Source: an uncultured Candidatus Pelagibacter sp. | GTDB lineage: Bacteria; Pseudomonadota; Alphaproteobacteria; Pelagibacterales; Pelagibacteraceae | NCBI RefSeq assembly: GCF_943788075.1 | Contig: NZ_CALSOW010000002.1 | Coordinates: 62,001 to 126,000, forward strand | Direction: 5' to 3' | DNA length: 64,000 nt | Shown here: in pieces, positions 18,666 to 28,340 of the stretch | Numbering within the stretch: the first letter of the stretch is position 1 | Layout: every line of letters begins with the position of its first letter | Program-made: the position numbers and the translations under genes | The notes under the pieces: generated by a model | What the model was told of the DNA's origin: nothing | What the model saw: only the letters and a program-made list of their open reading frames with translations | Database searches by the model: none

Positions 18666-19742
18666 ATGGTTCCCATAAAAGAAGCACTTACCTTTGATGA
18701 CGTCACATTAGCTCCAAAATACTCAGAAATATTACCTTCTGAGGTTAATACTGCTACCCAGTTAACTAAAAGCCTTACACTAAAAATTCCTCTTTTATCG
18801 TCTGCTATGGATACAGTGACAGAAAGCAAGATGGCAATAGCTATAGCTAAATCAGGAGGAATAGGGGTTATTCATAGGAATTTAGAAATTAAAAATCAAA
18901 TTTTAGAAATTAAAAAAGTAAAAAAACAAAAATTATTAGTAGGTGCAGCAGTTGGTGCTGGACTAAATGAATTTAAGAGAGCTGAAGCAATTATTAAAGA
19001 AGGTGTTGATTTAATAGTAGTCGATACTGCTCACGGACATACTCGAAAAGTAGGAGAAATAATTAAATTTATTAAAAAATTTAAAAAAAAAACAATTGCT
19101 TTGTGTGCAGGAAATATAGCAACACCAGAAGCTGCAAAATATTTAATTAAATTAGGTGTTGATATTATTAAAGTTGGAATTGGTCCTGGATCAATTTGCA
19201 CAACAAGATTAGTTGCTGGAATTGGTGTTCCGCAATTGAGTGCAATCTTGTCAGTAAGAAATGGATTAAGAAACAAAAATGTAAAAATTATTTCTGATGG
19301 TGGAATTAAATATTCTGGTGATTTAGCAAAAGCATTTGCGGCAGGAGCTGATGCGGTTATGATAGGATCATTATTTGCTGGTACAGATGAAGCCCCAGGA
19401 AAGTTAATAAAAAAAAATGGAAAATTATTCAAAAGCTTTAGAGGAATGGGTTCTGTAGGAGCAATGAATAAAGGTTCAGCAGACAGATATTTTCAAGCTA
19501 AACAAAAAGATACATCAAAATATGTTCCTGAGGGAGTTGAAGGATTTGCTAAATACAAAGGTGATGTTGAGAGTATTATTTATAAATTAATTGGCGGACT
19601 TAGATCATCCATGGGTTATCTTGGTTCAAAAAATATTATAAAATTAAGAGTAAAACCAAACTTTGTTAAGATTACTAAAGCAGGATTTTATGAAAGCATG
19701 GTTCATAACGTAGATATGGTTAAAAACGATAGCAAATATTAA
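18666..19742 (+). CDS. guaB: IMP dehydrogenase lacking the CBS (Bateman) domains
   Basis: 358 residues against about 485-490 for typical bacterial GuaB. The (beta/alpha)8 barrel is complete: LTFDDVTLAPKYSE, SSAMDTVTES, the phosphate and loop region GIGPGSICTTR with catalytic Cys at about 178, SDGGIKYSGD and the flap MGSVGAMNKGSADRYF. The usual two CBS modules are absent: the chain passes from EIKKVKKQK straight into LLVGAAVGAG at about residue 88. It oxidises IMP to XMP, the step before GuaA two genes downstream. Loss of the allosteric module should remove adenine/guanine nucleotide feedback through that module. Confidence 0.93.
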   Translation: MVPIKEALTFDDVTLAPKYSEILPSEVNTATQLTKSLTLKIPLLSSAMDTVTESKMAIAIAKSGGIGVIHRNLEIKNQILEIKKVKKQKLLVGAAVGAGLNEFKRAEAIIKEGVDLIVVDTAHGHTRKVGEIIKFIKKFKKKTIALCAGNIATPEAAKYLIKLGVDIIKVGIGPGSICTTRLVAGIGVPQLSAILSVRNGLRNKNVKIISDGGIKYSGDLAKAFAAGADAVMIGSLFAGTDEAPGKLIKKNGKLFKSFRGMGSVGAMNKGSADRYFQAKQKDTSKYVPEGVEGFAKYKGDVESIIYKLIGGLRSSMGYLGSKNIIKLRVKPNFVKITKAGFYESMVHNVDMVKNDSKY

Positions 19743-20179
19743 TGAATAAATTTTTTAAAATAATTTCGCCAGTATTTTTTTTAGTTTTTTTTATAAATAC
19801 GGCATTTAGTAAAGAAAATTTTTTTGATGAAGCGTTAAAAATGTATCAGGATAAAAAATATGATGATGCTCGTTTTATGTTGGAACGAAATATAGTCTTC
19901 AATCCAAAGGATGCTAAATCCTATCTTTATTTGGCAAAAATTTATAATCATGAAGAAAATCAGAGGAAAGAAGAGTATAATTTAGATACAGCATTGTTGA
20001 TAGAGCCAAATAATGAGGAAGCTATTTTAATGCTGATGAAAATAGCTTTAAAGAAATCAAATTATTCAAAAGTTAAAGAACTTTCTCAAACATTTGTCAA
20101 AGTTTGTGAAAAATTATGTGATGAAAATGATGAAATTCAAAAATCTCTTAAAAATATAGAACCAGAAAATGAGTCTTGA
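19742..20179 (+). CDS. TPR-repeat periplasmic protein
   Basis: 145 residues with a signal peptide (about 1-23) and two or three tetratricopeptide repeats ([20 protein letters not shown], then [11 protein letters not shown]). It sits inside the guaB-guaA unit, overlapping guaB by one base and guaA by eleven. TPRs bind partner proteins; no partner is evident. Confidence 0.7.
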   Translation: MNKFFKIISPVFFLVFFINTAFSKENFFDEALKMYQDKKYDDARFMLERNIVFNPKDAKSYLYLAKIYNHEENQRKEEYNLDTALLIEPNNEEAILMLMKIALKKSNYSKVKELSQTFVKVCEKLCDENDEIQKSLKNIEPENES

Positions 20180-21731
20180 TCAAAATCTAGATAAAATCTT
20201 AATTATAGATTTTGGCTCTCAATTTACCCAGCTAATCGCAAGAAGAATAAGAGAATTAGGCGTTTTTTCTGAAATCATAAGTCATAAAAAAATAAAATTA
20301 AAAGATATTGATCAGACTATTAAGGGAATTGTTTTATCTGGCGGACCACTAAATGTTTATCAAATAAACAAATATTCATTTGATAAAAAAATTATAGATT
20401 TAAATATTCCTATTTTAGGTATTTGTTTTGGTCATCAAATACTTTCCAAACTAAATGGAGGAAGAGTAAAACAATCAAAACATAGAGAATTTGGACTAGC
20501 AAATATTTATAAAAAAAAAGAAAGTCTTTTAACTAAAAATTTTTTTAATAAAAAAAAATTTAAAAAAGTTTGGATGAGTCACGCAGACCAAGTGTCAAAA
20601 CTCCCAAAAAACTTTACAGTGATAGCTTCCAGTACCAATTCTAAATTTGCAATTGTAGAAAATAAATTAAAAAATTTTTATGGAATTCAATTTCATCCAG
20701 AAGTAACACATACTGAAAATGGTAAAAAACTGATAAGTAATTTTATTTTTTTGATATGTAAAATTAAACGTAATTGGTCTTCTAAAGATCAAAAAATTCA
20801 ACTTATTAAAGAAGTTAAAGATCAAGTTGGATCAGAAAAAGTTATTTGTGCTTTATCAGGTGGTGTTGATAGTAGCGTGGTAGCTCAATTACTCAATAAA
20901 GCAATTGGTAAAAAACTATACTGTATTTTTGTAAATACTGGTTTGTTGAGAAAAAATGAAGAAATACAAGTTGTTCAAACTTTTAAGAAACGTTTAAAGA
21001 TGAATTTAATTTATGTAAATGCTGAGAAAGAATTTTTAAAAAAACTACACAATGTTTCTGATCCTGAAAAAAAGAGAAAAATTATTGGTAACCTTTTTAT
21101 AAAAATATTTGAAAGATATGCTAAAAAAATTAAAAATGTTAAATTTTTAGCTCAAGGAACTCTTTATCCAGATTTGATCGAAAGCAAATCAGTAACAGGA
21201 AGTCAAACCTCTAAAATTAAATCCCATCACAATGTTGGTGGACTTCCAAAAAAGATGAAACTAAAACTTGTAGAACCTTTGAAATTTCTTTTTAAAGATG
21301 AAGTTAGAAAATTAGGTTTAGAATTAAATTTAAGCAAAGATATTATTTCAAGACATCCTTTTCCAGGTCCTGGTCTAGCAATTAGAATGCCAGGATTAAT
21401 TACTAATGATAAAATAAATATACTCAAAGAAGCTGATTATTATTTTATTCAAGCATTAAAGGACCATGGTCTATATCATAAGATTTGGCAGGCTTATGCA
21501 GCATTGCTACCAGTTAAAACAGTAGGTGTTATGGGTGATAATAGAACTTACGAATATTTATGTTTATTAAGAGCAATTACATCTGAAGATGGAATGACAG
21601 CAGATTTTTATGAGTTTAAAAAGTCTTTTATGGAAACAATTTCTAACCAAATAGTAAATAGCATTAGAGGAATTAATAGAGTTGTCTACGATATTACTTC
21701 AAAACCACCTAGCACTATTGAATTAGAGTAG
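20169..21731 (+). CDS. guaA: GMP synthase (glutamine-hydrolysing)
   Basis: 520 residues, full length. Class I glutamine amidotransferase domain with nucleophile Cys at about 86 (GICFGHQ) and the His/Glu partners in [11 protein letters not shown] pyrophosphatase domain with the PP-loop [11 protein letters not shown] (about 228) and the dimerisation domain ending in [13 protein letters not shown]. It aminates XMP to GMP, the next reaction after GuaB. Confidence 0.97.
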   Translation: MSLDQNLDKILIIDFGSQFTQLIARRIRELGVFSEIISHKKIKLKDIDQTIKGIVLSGGPLNVYQINKYSFDKKIIDLNIPILGICFGHQILSKLNGGRVKQSKHREFGLANIYKKKESLLTKNFFNKKKFKKVWMSHADQVSKLPKNFTVIASSTNSKFAIVENKLKNFYGIQFHPEVTHTENGKKLISNFIFLICKIKRNWSSKDQKIQLIKEVKDQVGSEKVICALSGGVDSSVVAQLLNKAIGKKLYCIFVNTGLLRKNEEIQVVQTFKKRLKMNLIYVNAEKEFLKKLHNVSDPEKKRKIIGNLFIKIFERYAKKIKNVKFLAQGTLYPDLIESKSVTGSQTSKIKSHHNVGGLPKKMKLKLVEPLKFLFKDEVRKLGLELNLSKDIISRHPFPGPGLAIRMPGLITNDKINILKEADYYFIQALKDHGLYHKIWQAYAALLPVKTVGVMGDNRTYEYLCLLRAITSEDGMTADFYEFKKSFMETISNQIVNSIRGINRVVYDITSKPPSTIELE

Positions 21732-21752
21732 TTTTAAACTATAAATAATTAT

Positions 21753-22172
21753 ATGAAATATTTACATACTATGATCAGAGTCAAAAATATTGACGAGTCT
21801 TTAAAATTTTTTTGTGATGGATTAGGTTTAAAAGAAACAAGAAGAATGGAAAATGAAAAAGGTAGGTTCACTTTAGTCTTTCTAGCTGCTCCTAATGATG
21901 AAAAAGCAGAAATTGAATTAACATATAATTGGGATGGTGATGAATTAGGCGAAAGCTCTAGAAATTTTGGGCATTTAGCTTACAGAGTTGATAATATTTA
22001 TGAAACTTGTCAGCGATTAATGGATATGGGTTACACTATTAATAGACCACCACGCGATGGTCATATGGCATTTGTTAGATCTCCAGACAAAATTTCAATT
22101 GAAATACTTCAAGAAGGAAATTTAGAGGCCAAAGAACCATGGGCTTCAATGGAAAATACCGGCTCCTGGTAA
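21753..22172 (+). CDS. gloA: Glyoxalase I (lactoylglutathione lyase)
   Basis: 139 residues of the VOC superfamily. Glyoxalase I blocks are present: LHTMIRVKNIDESLKFF with the first metal His, EIELTYNWD with Glu, FGHLAYRVDNIY with the second His and ISIEILQEG with the second Glu. It isomerises the methylglyoxal-glutathione hemithioacetal. Glutathione synthesis genes are near the right end of this window. Confidence 0.9.
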   Translation: MKYLHTMIRVKNIDESLKFFCDGLGLKETRRMENEKGRFTLVFLAAPNDEKAEIELTYNWDGDELGESSRNFGHLAYRVDNIYETCQRLMDMGYTINRPPRDGHMAFVRSPDKISIEILQEGNLEAKEPWASMENTGSW

Positions 22173-22176
22173 GTCG

Positions 22177-22950
22177 ATGAAAAAAAAGATTCTTGAATTA
22201 ATTGCAAAGAAAAACAAATCTAAGATTGTAAGCTTATCAGCATACTCTAAAAATATTGCAACAATTCTAGATAATTTTTGTGATGTTATACTTGTAGGAG
22301 ACTCTCTAGGTTCAGTTTTATACAACTATAAATCAACTAGAGAAGTGAGTTTAGATTCAATGATAGAACACTCTAAAAGTGTAAGAATGGGTATTAAAAA
22401 AAGCTTAATGGTAGTTGATATGCCTCATAACACATACAGAAATCCAAAAGAGGCTTTAAAAAATGCAAAAAAAATTATGGCAGAAACAAAATCTGATGCA
22501 GTAAAATTAGAAGGGGGTGAAAAAATTTGTCAAACAATTAAAATATTAGTTAAAAATAAAATCCCTGTCATGGGACACTTGGGTCTTTTGCCTCAAACAG
22601 ATAAAACATTTAAATTTAAAGGTAAAAAAAATTCAGAAAGAAGTAAAATTTTAAAAGATGCACAATTGTTGCAATCTGCAGGAGCTTTTTCAATTGTATT
22701 AGAATGTGTAGAAACATCTTTAGCAAAAATAGTTACAAATAAAATTAAAATTCCAACTATAGGTATAGGTGCATCAAATAATTGTGATGGTCAAATTTTG
22801 GTATTTGATGATTTGATTGGCCTTAATCCAATTAATGTTAGGTTTGTAAAAAAATTCTCAAATATTAGAAAAGAGATGACAAAAGCTGTAGCTGGATATG
22901 CAAAAGATGTTAGAAATAAAAAATTTCCATTAAAGAAACATTCTTATTAA
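22177..22950 (+). CDS. panB: Ketopantoate hydroxymethyltransferase
   Basis: 257 residues. The PanB signature VGDSLGSVLYNYKSTREVS and metal ligands (VVDMPH, VKLEGG), MGHLGLLPQ and GIGASNNCDGQILVFDDLIGL are all visible. It adds a one-carbon unit from methylene-tetrahydrofolate to 2-oxoisovalerate in pantothenate synthesis. It links one-carbon metabolism to CoA; no panC or panD is in the window. Ends one base before the convergent TerC gene. Confidence 0.94.
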   Translation: MKKKILELIAKKNKSKIVSLSAYSKNIATILDNFCDVILVGDSLGSVLYNYKSTREVSLDSMIEHSKSVRMGIKKSLMVVDMPHNTYRNPKEALKNAKKIMAETKSDAVKLEGGEKICQTIKILVKNKIPVMGHLGLLPQTDKTFKFKGKKNSERSKILKDAQLLQSAGAFSIVLECVETSLAKIVTNKIKIPTIGIGASNNCDGQILVFDDLIGLNPINVRFVKKFSNIRKEMTKAVAGYAKDVRNKKFPLKKHSY

Positions 22951-23565
22951 TTAAAAATATTTAATAAATTCTTCGTTAATTTTAAGTATTTCTAAATCAA
23001 CCAATCCACCAATTATTAATTGTAAGCCAACTATTAAAATAAGGATTAATCCTATATAGGCTATCCAAATGTGTTTTTGAATATAGTTTGCCATGTATGT
23101 TGCAAGAGCACCGGTTAAAACAACAGATAAAACAAGGCCAAAAATCATATACCCAAAATAACCTTTAGCTGCACCAACAACTCCAATTACATTATCAAAA
23201 CTAATAGTAATATCTGCAAATAACACTTTATATATACTGTGTATATAAGATGGTGCTTTAGATTTTTTCGATGGAGCTTTAACCTTATTTTTCATCTCAA
23301 CTAAATCTTTTCTAAGATCGTTAACAATCCAAATAAGAAGCAAACCTCCTAAAATTTTTATGAAATAGAATTCAAAAAGATAAGTTGCAAATATCGCAAA
23401 AATAATTTTAAAAACTAGAGCACCAGCTACACCCCATAAAATTATTTGTTTTCTATATTTTGGAACAAAGTTAGCAGCTATTAAACCAATTATAATAGCG
23501 TTATCTGCTGCTAAGATAATATCTATAAATATAATTTGGAGTAGTATTATGGCTTCTTCAATCAA
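22951..23565 (-). CDS. TerC-family (YjbE-like) membrane protein
   Basis: 204 residues with about seven membrane helices. The TerC signatures DIILAADNAIIIG (helix 2) and DITISFDNVIGVVGAAKG (helix 5) contain paired Asp-Asn residues that define the family. Relatives export manganese or calcium or accompany tellurium resistance. A central cytoplasmic Lys/Ser-rich loop (about 95-107) is typical. Substrate not determinable. Confidence 0.85.
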   Translation of the reverse strand: MIEEAIILLQIIFIDIILAADNAIIIGLIAANFVPKYRKQIILWGVAGALVFKIIFAIFATYLFEFYFIKILGGLLLIWIVNDLRKDLVEMKNKVKAPSKKSKAPSYIHSIYKVLFADITISFDNVIGVVGAAKGYFGYMIFGLVLSVVLTGALATYMANYIQKHIWIAYIGLILILIVGLQLIIGGLVDLEILKINEEFIKYF

Positions 23566-23613
23566 GATAATTTAATAATATTTTAAATTTTCAATAATTC
23601 AATCAAAAGTATA

Positions 23614-23646
23614 AAAAAAAAGGCGATCAAATTAATGATCGCCTTT
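23614..23646 (-). terminator. Intrinsic terminator of the ABC substrate-binding protein gene
   Basis: An 11-bp stem (AAAGGCGATCA with TGATCGCCTTT) and 6-base loop are followed on the minus strand by a run of about nine T. It lies 18 bases after the livJ-like stop codon. Confidence 0.92.
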
Positions 23647-23663
23647 AATAATATTGTTTAAAA

Positions 23664-24920
23664 TTATTTTTGTGCCCAAGTAGGCATTGGGTACTGCAAT
23701 TTACATGCGGCTAATTCAAACGGATAAACAGTACAGTATTTTCCACCTTGAACTTGCATTAAAATACCTCTTGTTTTTTCATTTTGACCATCTGCACCAA
23801 ATTTAATTCCTCTGTAAGGAACGATTAATGAATCTGATGACATGTCTAGATTAACTAATGCTTGTCTAATTTTTTCAGGGTCAGTTGATCCTGCATTATT
23901 AATTGCATTAGCTAAAGCCATAAATCCAGTAAATGCTCTAGCAGGCACATCAGATAAATCTCTTCCACCTGAATGTGTCTTGAAAAGATCATTTACAGTT
24001 CCTATCATTGGAATAGTAGTTGCTAAGTCAGTATTAAAAGGAGATCTCGTGATCACACCTTCAGCTTTACTTCCCATTGTCGCTATAAACTTAGGATCTG
24101 TATAACCAGCATTCTGAGCAACTAAAAGTTTAGGGTTATAATCAAGTTCTTTTGCTGTATTTAAAAACAAATAAGCATCAGCTGTATAAGATGATGGCAA
24201 TAAAACATCAGGGTTTTTTGCTTTCAATCTTTGTACTTCAGAACTTAAAGATGTTGTTTTTGCTTTGTAACTTATCTTCTCTACAACTTTAAAGCCTTGG
24301 TCTTTAGCCATTTTATTTTGTGTTCCACCACTATCAGATCCCCACAATGTATCTTCATGAATAATACCAAGTGTATTTAATTTGTTATTATTCTTCTTGT
24401 TGAAATCATTCATGAATTCAAACATTAATTGAGTAAACTCACCATCGTGAGGCGTAACTCTAAAGAAATATTTAAACCCTCTTGTTGTTAATTTTGGAGA
24501 TGTAGACTCACCATTAACCCAAGGAATCCCTGCTCTTTCAGATACTTGACTAGCTGCACCAGTAACTGATGAATAGTAAGCTCCAAACATTGCATGAACT
24601 TTATCAGAATTTAACATTTTTTCTGTTTCACCAACCCCAATATCTGGTTTTCCACCATGGTCACCAACAACAATTGAAATTTTTCCACCACCTAAACCTT
24701 TTAAGCCAGCATTTTTTGCTAAAGGCATACCAGGAATATTGTGGCTGTTATTAATAATATCTAATGCAGTTTGTACTGCAGCAACCGCATCCTTACCAAC
24801 TTGTGCTACAGGACCAGTTAATGGATACAGCACTCCAATTTTAACATCTTGTGCAGAACTTACTACAGGCGCACAAACTAATGATAAAAAAGTAAATACT
24901 GTAAGTATTAATTTTTTCAT
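23664..24920 (-). CDS. livJ: ABC transporter periplasmic substrate-binding protein (LivJ/amide type)
   Basis: 418 residues with signal peptide (about 1-23, ending SSAQD). Type I periplasmic-binding fold of the branched-chain amino acid/amide family (VKIGVLYPLTGPVAQVGKDA, GAYYSSVTGAASQVSERAGIPWVNG). A strong Shine-Dalgarno GAGGGG before ATG and its own terminator suggest high expression, as expected for a binding protein in an oligotroph. The permease and ATPase genes diverge from it on the other strand. Ligand uncertain: leucine-type amino acids, amides or urea are possible. Confidence 0.88.
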   Translation of the reverse strand: MKKLILTVFTFLSLVCAPVVSSAQDVKIGVLYPLTGPVAQVGKDAVAAVQTALDIINNSHNIPGMPLAKNAGLKGLGGGKISIVVGDHGGKPDIGVGETEKMLNSDKVHAMFGAYYSSVTGAASQVSERAGIPWVNGESTSPKLTTRGFKYFFRVTPHDGEFTQLMFEFMNDFNKKNNNKLNTLGIIHEDTLWGSDSGGTQNKMAKDQGFKVVEKISYKAKTTSLSSEVQRLKAKNPDVLLPSSYTADAYLFLNTAKELDYNPKLLVAQNAGYTDPKFIATMGSKAEGVITRSPFNTDLATTIPMIGTVNDLFKTHSGGRDLSDVPARAFTGFMALANAINNAGSTDPEKIRQALVNLDMSSDSLIVPYRGIKFGADGQNEKTRGILMQVQGGKYCTVYPFELAACKLQYPMPTWAQK

Positions 24921-25043
24921 TTATTTCCCCTCATATTTGTTTTGTTAATAATTAATTAAATACCATATATAAAATCAATTCAATGATATACTTTGATAAT
25001 TATATATAATGTTTATACATAATCTAATTTATATTTGTTCAAA

Positions 25044-25910
25044 ATGACATCAGAGATTATTCTTCAAGCAATTGTTACCGGTCTAATGATGGGATTAATT
25101 TATGCTTTAATAGCTGCAGGACTAAGTTTAATTTTTGGCTTAATGGATATTGTTAATTTTGCTCATGGTGAACACCTAATGTTATCAATGTTTTCTTCAT
25201 TTTGGTTATGGTCATTATTTGGAATAGATCCAATTTTTTCAATACCTATTACGATTTTGTTGATGGCCATCTGTGGAATACTCACACATTATTTTTTAAT
25301 TAGATACATTCTAAAAGCAAAAATGTTAATTCAAATTTGTGCAACTTTTGGTTTATCAATATTTATAAGATCTATAGCTCAATTGTTATGGACGCCTGAT
25401 TTTAGAAATGTAGAAAATCCTTTATTAGAAGGTAGGCTTGAAATAGGCTCTGTTTTTATTGGTCAGCCACAACTAATTGCAAGTTTGGTATGTTTGGTTG
25501 CTTTCATAGCTTTGTATCTATTTGTCACAAAAACAGAAACTGGTTTAGCTTTACAAGCTACAGCTCAAGACAGACATGCAGCTGAAATTTTAGGAATTCC
25601 ATCAAACAAAATGTTTGCAATTGGATGGGCAATTGGACTTGGATGTGTAGGTATAGCAGGAGGCATGATGGCTAACTATTTTTTCATTTTTACTGATGTA
25701 GGAATTAATTTTGCTTTATTTGCATTCGTTGCTGTAGCACTAGGTGGTTTTGGAAGTATTATTGGCTGCTTGTATGCGGGAATAATCATAGGTCTAGTAG
25801 AGTCATTAGGTGGCTTATTGATAGACCCATCTTTTAAGCTTTTGTATGTCTTTGCAATTTATTTATTAGTGGTGATTTATAAACCACAAGGTTTATTTGG
25901 GAGATATTAA
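25044..25910 (+). CDS. livH: Branched-chain amino acid/amide ABC permease LivH
   Basis: 288 residues with about eight membrane helices and the family blocks GLIYALIAAGLSLIFGLMDIVNFAHGE and ALGGFGSIIGCLYAGIIIGL. I use the ATG at 25044; a TTG nine bases earlier is less likely. First gene of a tight livH-M-G-F run; the next gene starts within its stop codon. Confidence 0.93.
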   Translation: MTSEIILQAIVTGLMMGLIYALIAAGLSLIFGLMDIVNFAHGEHLMLSMFSSFWLWSLFGIDPIFSIPITILLMAICGILTHYFLIRYILKAKMLIQICATFGLSIFIRSIAQLLWTPDFRNVENPLLEGRLEIGSVFIGQPQLIASLVCLVAFIALYLFVTKTETGLALQATAQDRHAAEILGIPSNKMFAIGWAIGLGCVGIAGGMMANYFFIFTDVGINFALFAFVAVALGGFGSIIGCLYAGIIIGLVESLGGLLIDPSFKLLYVFAIYLLVVIYKPQGLFGRY

Positions 25911-26923
25911 TGAACGATAAATTATTAACCGCACAAGCAGAGCCACTTTGGAATACAGACAAAAAAATTATTTCATTAATCGCTGGTATAGTTTTATTAT
26001 TATTTGCACTACCTCATTTGGGTTTAAACTCTTTTTATCTCCATTTAATGATCATGATTTTCATGCATGCTGTTATGGCTCAATCTTGGAACGTGATAGC
26101 TGGATTTTCTGGCCAGATTAGTCTTGGCCATGGTGCTTTCTTTGGCATAGGAGCTTATGCAACCTCATTTTTTTATGTTCAGTACGGTATCTCTCCTTGG
26201 ATAAGCATATTTTTTGGAATAATTTTTTCAGGAATTGCTGCAGTTTTAATTGGAATACCAATGCTTAGATTAAGCGGGCATTATTTTGCAATTGCAACGT
26301 TGTTGATAGGTATAAGTTTTCAAGTAGTTTTTCAAAGATGGGATTTAGTTGGCGCAGCATCTGGTTTATGGGTTCCAATGACATCTGGTGATTCTTGGTT
26401 AGCGCTTCAATTTCACACAAGTAAAATGCCTTACTATTATGTTTTTTTAGTATTTTTTTTAATCACTTTTTATTTGGTTTGGATCTTAAGTAGATCAAAA
26501 TTAGGATTTAGATTAAGAGCAGTGAGAGATGATCCTCAAGCGGCATTAAGTTTGTGTATTAATGTTTCAAATTATAAAATTATTGCTTATGTGATATCAG
26601 CAATGATTATGGCTCCAATGGGAAGTTTGTTTGCTCAATATATTTTAATAATTGACCCTGATAGAGTTTTTAATATTGAAATATCAATTATTGTTTTATT
26701 GATAACTGTCCTTGGTGGAATAGGTAATGTTTGGGGCCCATTACTTGGAGCAGCAATCTTGATTCCAATTTCAGAATATTCAAGAATATATTTAGGTGGT
26801 ACAGGGGGTGCGGTAGATTTAATTCTTTATGGGTTAATATTAATGTTAATTTGTGTCTTTAGACCAGATGGACTTATATCTTTTGTTCCAAAAAATATTT
26901 TAGAGAGAAAAAAACAAAGATGA
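25910..26923 (+). CDS. livM: Branched-chain amino acid/amide ABC permease LivM
   Basis: 337 residues with about ten membrane helices. Family blocks: WNVIAGFSGQISLGHGAFFGIGAY, the GIPMLRLSGHYFAIATL motif and LGGIGNVWGPLLGAA. Pairs with LivH to form the channel. One-base overlap with livH and four-base overlap with livG show translational coupling. Confidence 0.94.
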   Translation: MNDKLLTAQAEPLWNTDKKIISLIAGIVLLLFALPHLGLNSFYLHLMIMIFMHAVMAQSWNVIAGFSGQISLGHGAFFGIGAYATSFFYVQYGISPWISIFFGIIFSGIAAVLIGIPMLRLSGHYFAIATLLIGISFQVVFQRWDLVGAASGLWVPMTSGDSWLALQFHTSKMPYYYVFLVFFLITFYLVWILSRSKLGFRLRAVRDDPQAALSLCINVSNYKIIAYVISAMIMAPMGSLFAQYILIIDPDRVFNIEISIIVLLITVLGGIGNVWGPLLGAAILIPISEYSRIYLGGTGGAVDLILYGLILMLICVFRPDGLISFVPKNILERKKQR

Positions 26924-27642
26924 AAATTTTATCTGTAGAAAATTTAAGCAGAGCTTTTGGTGGAATAAAAGCAAATAATAATATTTCTTTTGAGGTTGAA
27001 GAGGGCTCTATACTTGGTGTAATTGGTCCTAATGGTGCAGGAAAATCAACTTTATTCGACTTAATCACAGGGTATACAAAAGCTGACACTGGTGAAGTTA
27101 AATTTTTTGAAAAAAATATTTATGGATTAACTCCTGACAGAATAAGCAACCTAGGTATTGGAAGAACATTTCAAAAATTAAAACCATTTGCAGATCAAAC
27201 ATTGCTTGAAAATGTAATGATAGGTTCGTTTGTTAAAGAAAAAAATATTAAAAAGGCTAGAGATAAAGCTTTAGAAATAATTGATTTTGTTGACTTGATT
27301 GAGAAGAGACATCATTTTGCAAAAGAGCTTTCTACAGGACAAAGAAAAAGACTTGAGATGGCAAGAGCTATGGCAATAGAGCCAAAATTATTACTAATGG
27401 ACGAAGTAACTGGTGGTGTTGACCAAAAAACTATACCTGGTCTCGTGGAACTTATCAAAAAACTTAAAAAGTCAGGAGTTACAATTGTTACGATTGAACA
27501 TAATATTAATATTATTATGGAGATTTCAGATAATATCTTAGCTCTAGATCAAGGAGAAAGAATAGCCTATGGCTCTCCAAAAGAAATTCAAAATAATAAA
27601 CTGGTTGTAGACTCTTATTTAGGAACATTCGATGCTGCTTGA
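26920..27642 (+). CDS. livG: Branched-chain amino acid/amide ABC ATPase LivG
   Basis: 240 residues. Walker A GPNGAGKST (about residue 35), Q-loop GRTFQKLKPF, signature LSTGQRKRLEMARA, Walker B LLLMDEVTGG and the H-loop IVTIEHNI. The glycine in the Walker B-downstream GGV differs slightly from the usual AAG but the ATPase residues are intact. Overlaps livF by eleven bases. Confidence 0.93.
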   Translation: MKILSVENLSRAFGGIKANNNISFEVEEGSILGVIGPNGAGKSTLFDLITGYTKADTGEVKFFEKNIYGLTPDRISNLGIGRTFQKLKPFADQTLLENVMIGSFVKEKNIKKARDKALEIIDFVDLIEKRHHFAKELSTGQRKRLEMARAMAIEPKLLLMDEVTGGVDQKTIPGLVELIKKLKKSGVTIVTIEHNINIIMEISDNILALDQGERIAYGSPKEIQNNKLVVDSYLGTFDAA

Positions 27643-28340
27643 TATTAAAAATATTGATGTTTTATACGATGACTTTCAAGTAATTTGGGATGTATCTATA
27701 AATGTTAATAAAGCAGAAATGGTTGCTATATTAGGACCAAACGGATCTGGTAAAAGTACTGTTTTAAACACTATAAGTAATTTAGTTAGCACATAAAAAA
27801 GGATCTATTACTTTTAATAATACTTTAATTTCAAATATTCCAACTTATAGAAGAACCGAATTAGGAATTTCTCATGTGCTTGAAAGAAGAAGAGTATTTC
27901 CTCATCTTACTGTTAAACAAAACCTCATATTGGGTGCTTGGCATCCAAGGGCAAAAGAAAAGTTATCAAAATCATTAGATAAAGTTTATAAAATTTTCCC
28001 AAAATTAGAAACTAGATCAGATCAATTAGCAAAAACAATGTCTGGTGGTGAGCAGCAAATGTTAGCAATCGCTAGAGGAATGATGGGTCTTCCAAAACTA
28101 CTAATGATTGATGAACCTTTTTTAGGTTTGTCACCTATGGTTATGAAAGATCTAATTAAAATTTTTAAAATTATAGTTTCACAAGGAATTTCAATTTTAT
28201 TTGTAGAGCAAAATGTAAGACTAGCGTTAAGTATGGCTGATAGAGGGTATGTTTTAGAAAGTGGAAGATTAGTTATCGATGGTAAATCAGAAGATTTAAT
28301 TGATAATGAAAAAGTTACTAAAGTCTTTTTAGGAAATTAA
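27632..28340 (+). pseudogene. livF: Branched-chain amino acid/amide ABC ATPase LivF, split by a +1 frameshift
   Basis: Frame A begins ATG CTG CTT at 27632 and gives 54 residues including Walker A GPNGSGKST, ending at TAA 27794-27796. Frame B (one base later) resumes at once with KKGSITFNN and runs to 28340 with Q-loop, signature MSGGEQQMLAIARG, Walker B LLMIDEPFLGLS and H-loop. Deleting only T27794 joins them into a 235-residue protein of normal LivF length. All ATPase motifs are otherwise intact. It could be a sequence error, a recent mutation or recoding; the rest of the operon is sound. Confidence 0.9.

Noticed and set aside
18666-19742. guaB as a decayed pseudogene because it is 130 residues short
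   Set aside because: The missing part is exactly the CBS insertion; all catalytic blocks and both ends are intact.
24739-24948. Small plus-strand gene across the divergent livJ/livH region
   Set aside because: It mostly mirrors the signal peptide and start of livJ on the other strand and lacks independent support.
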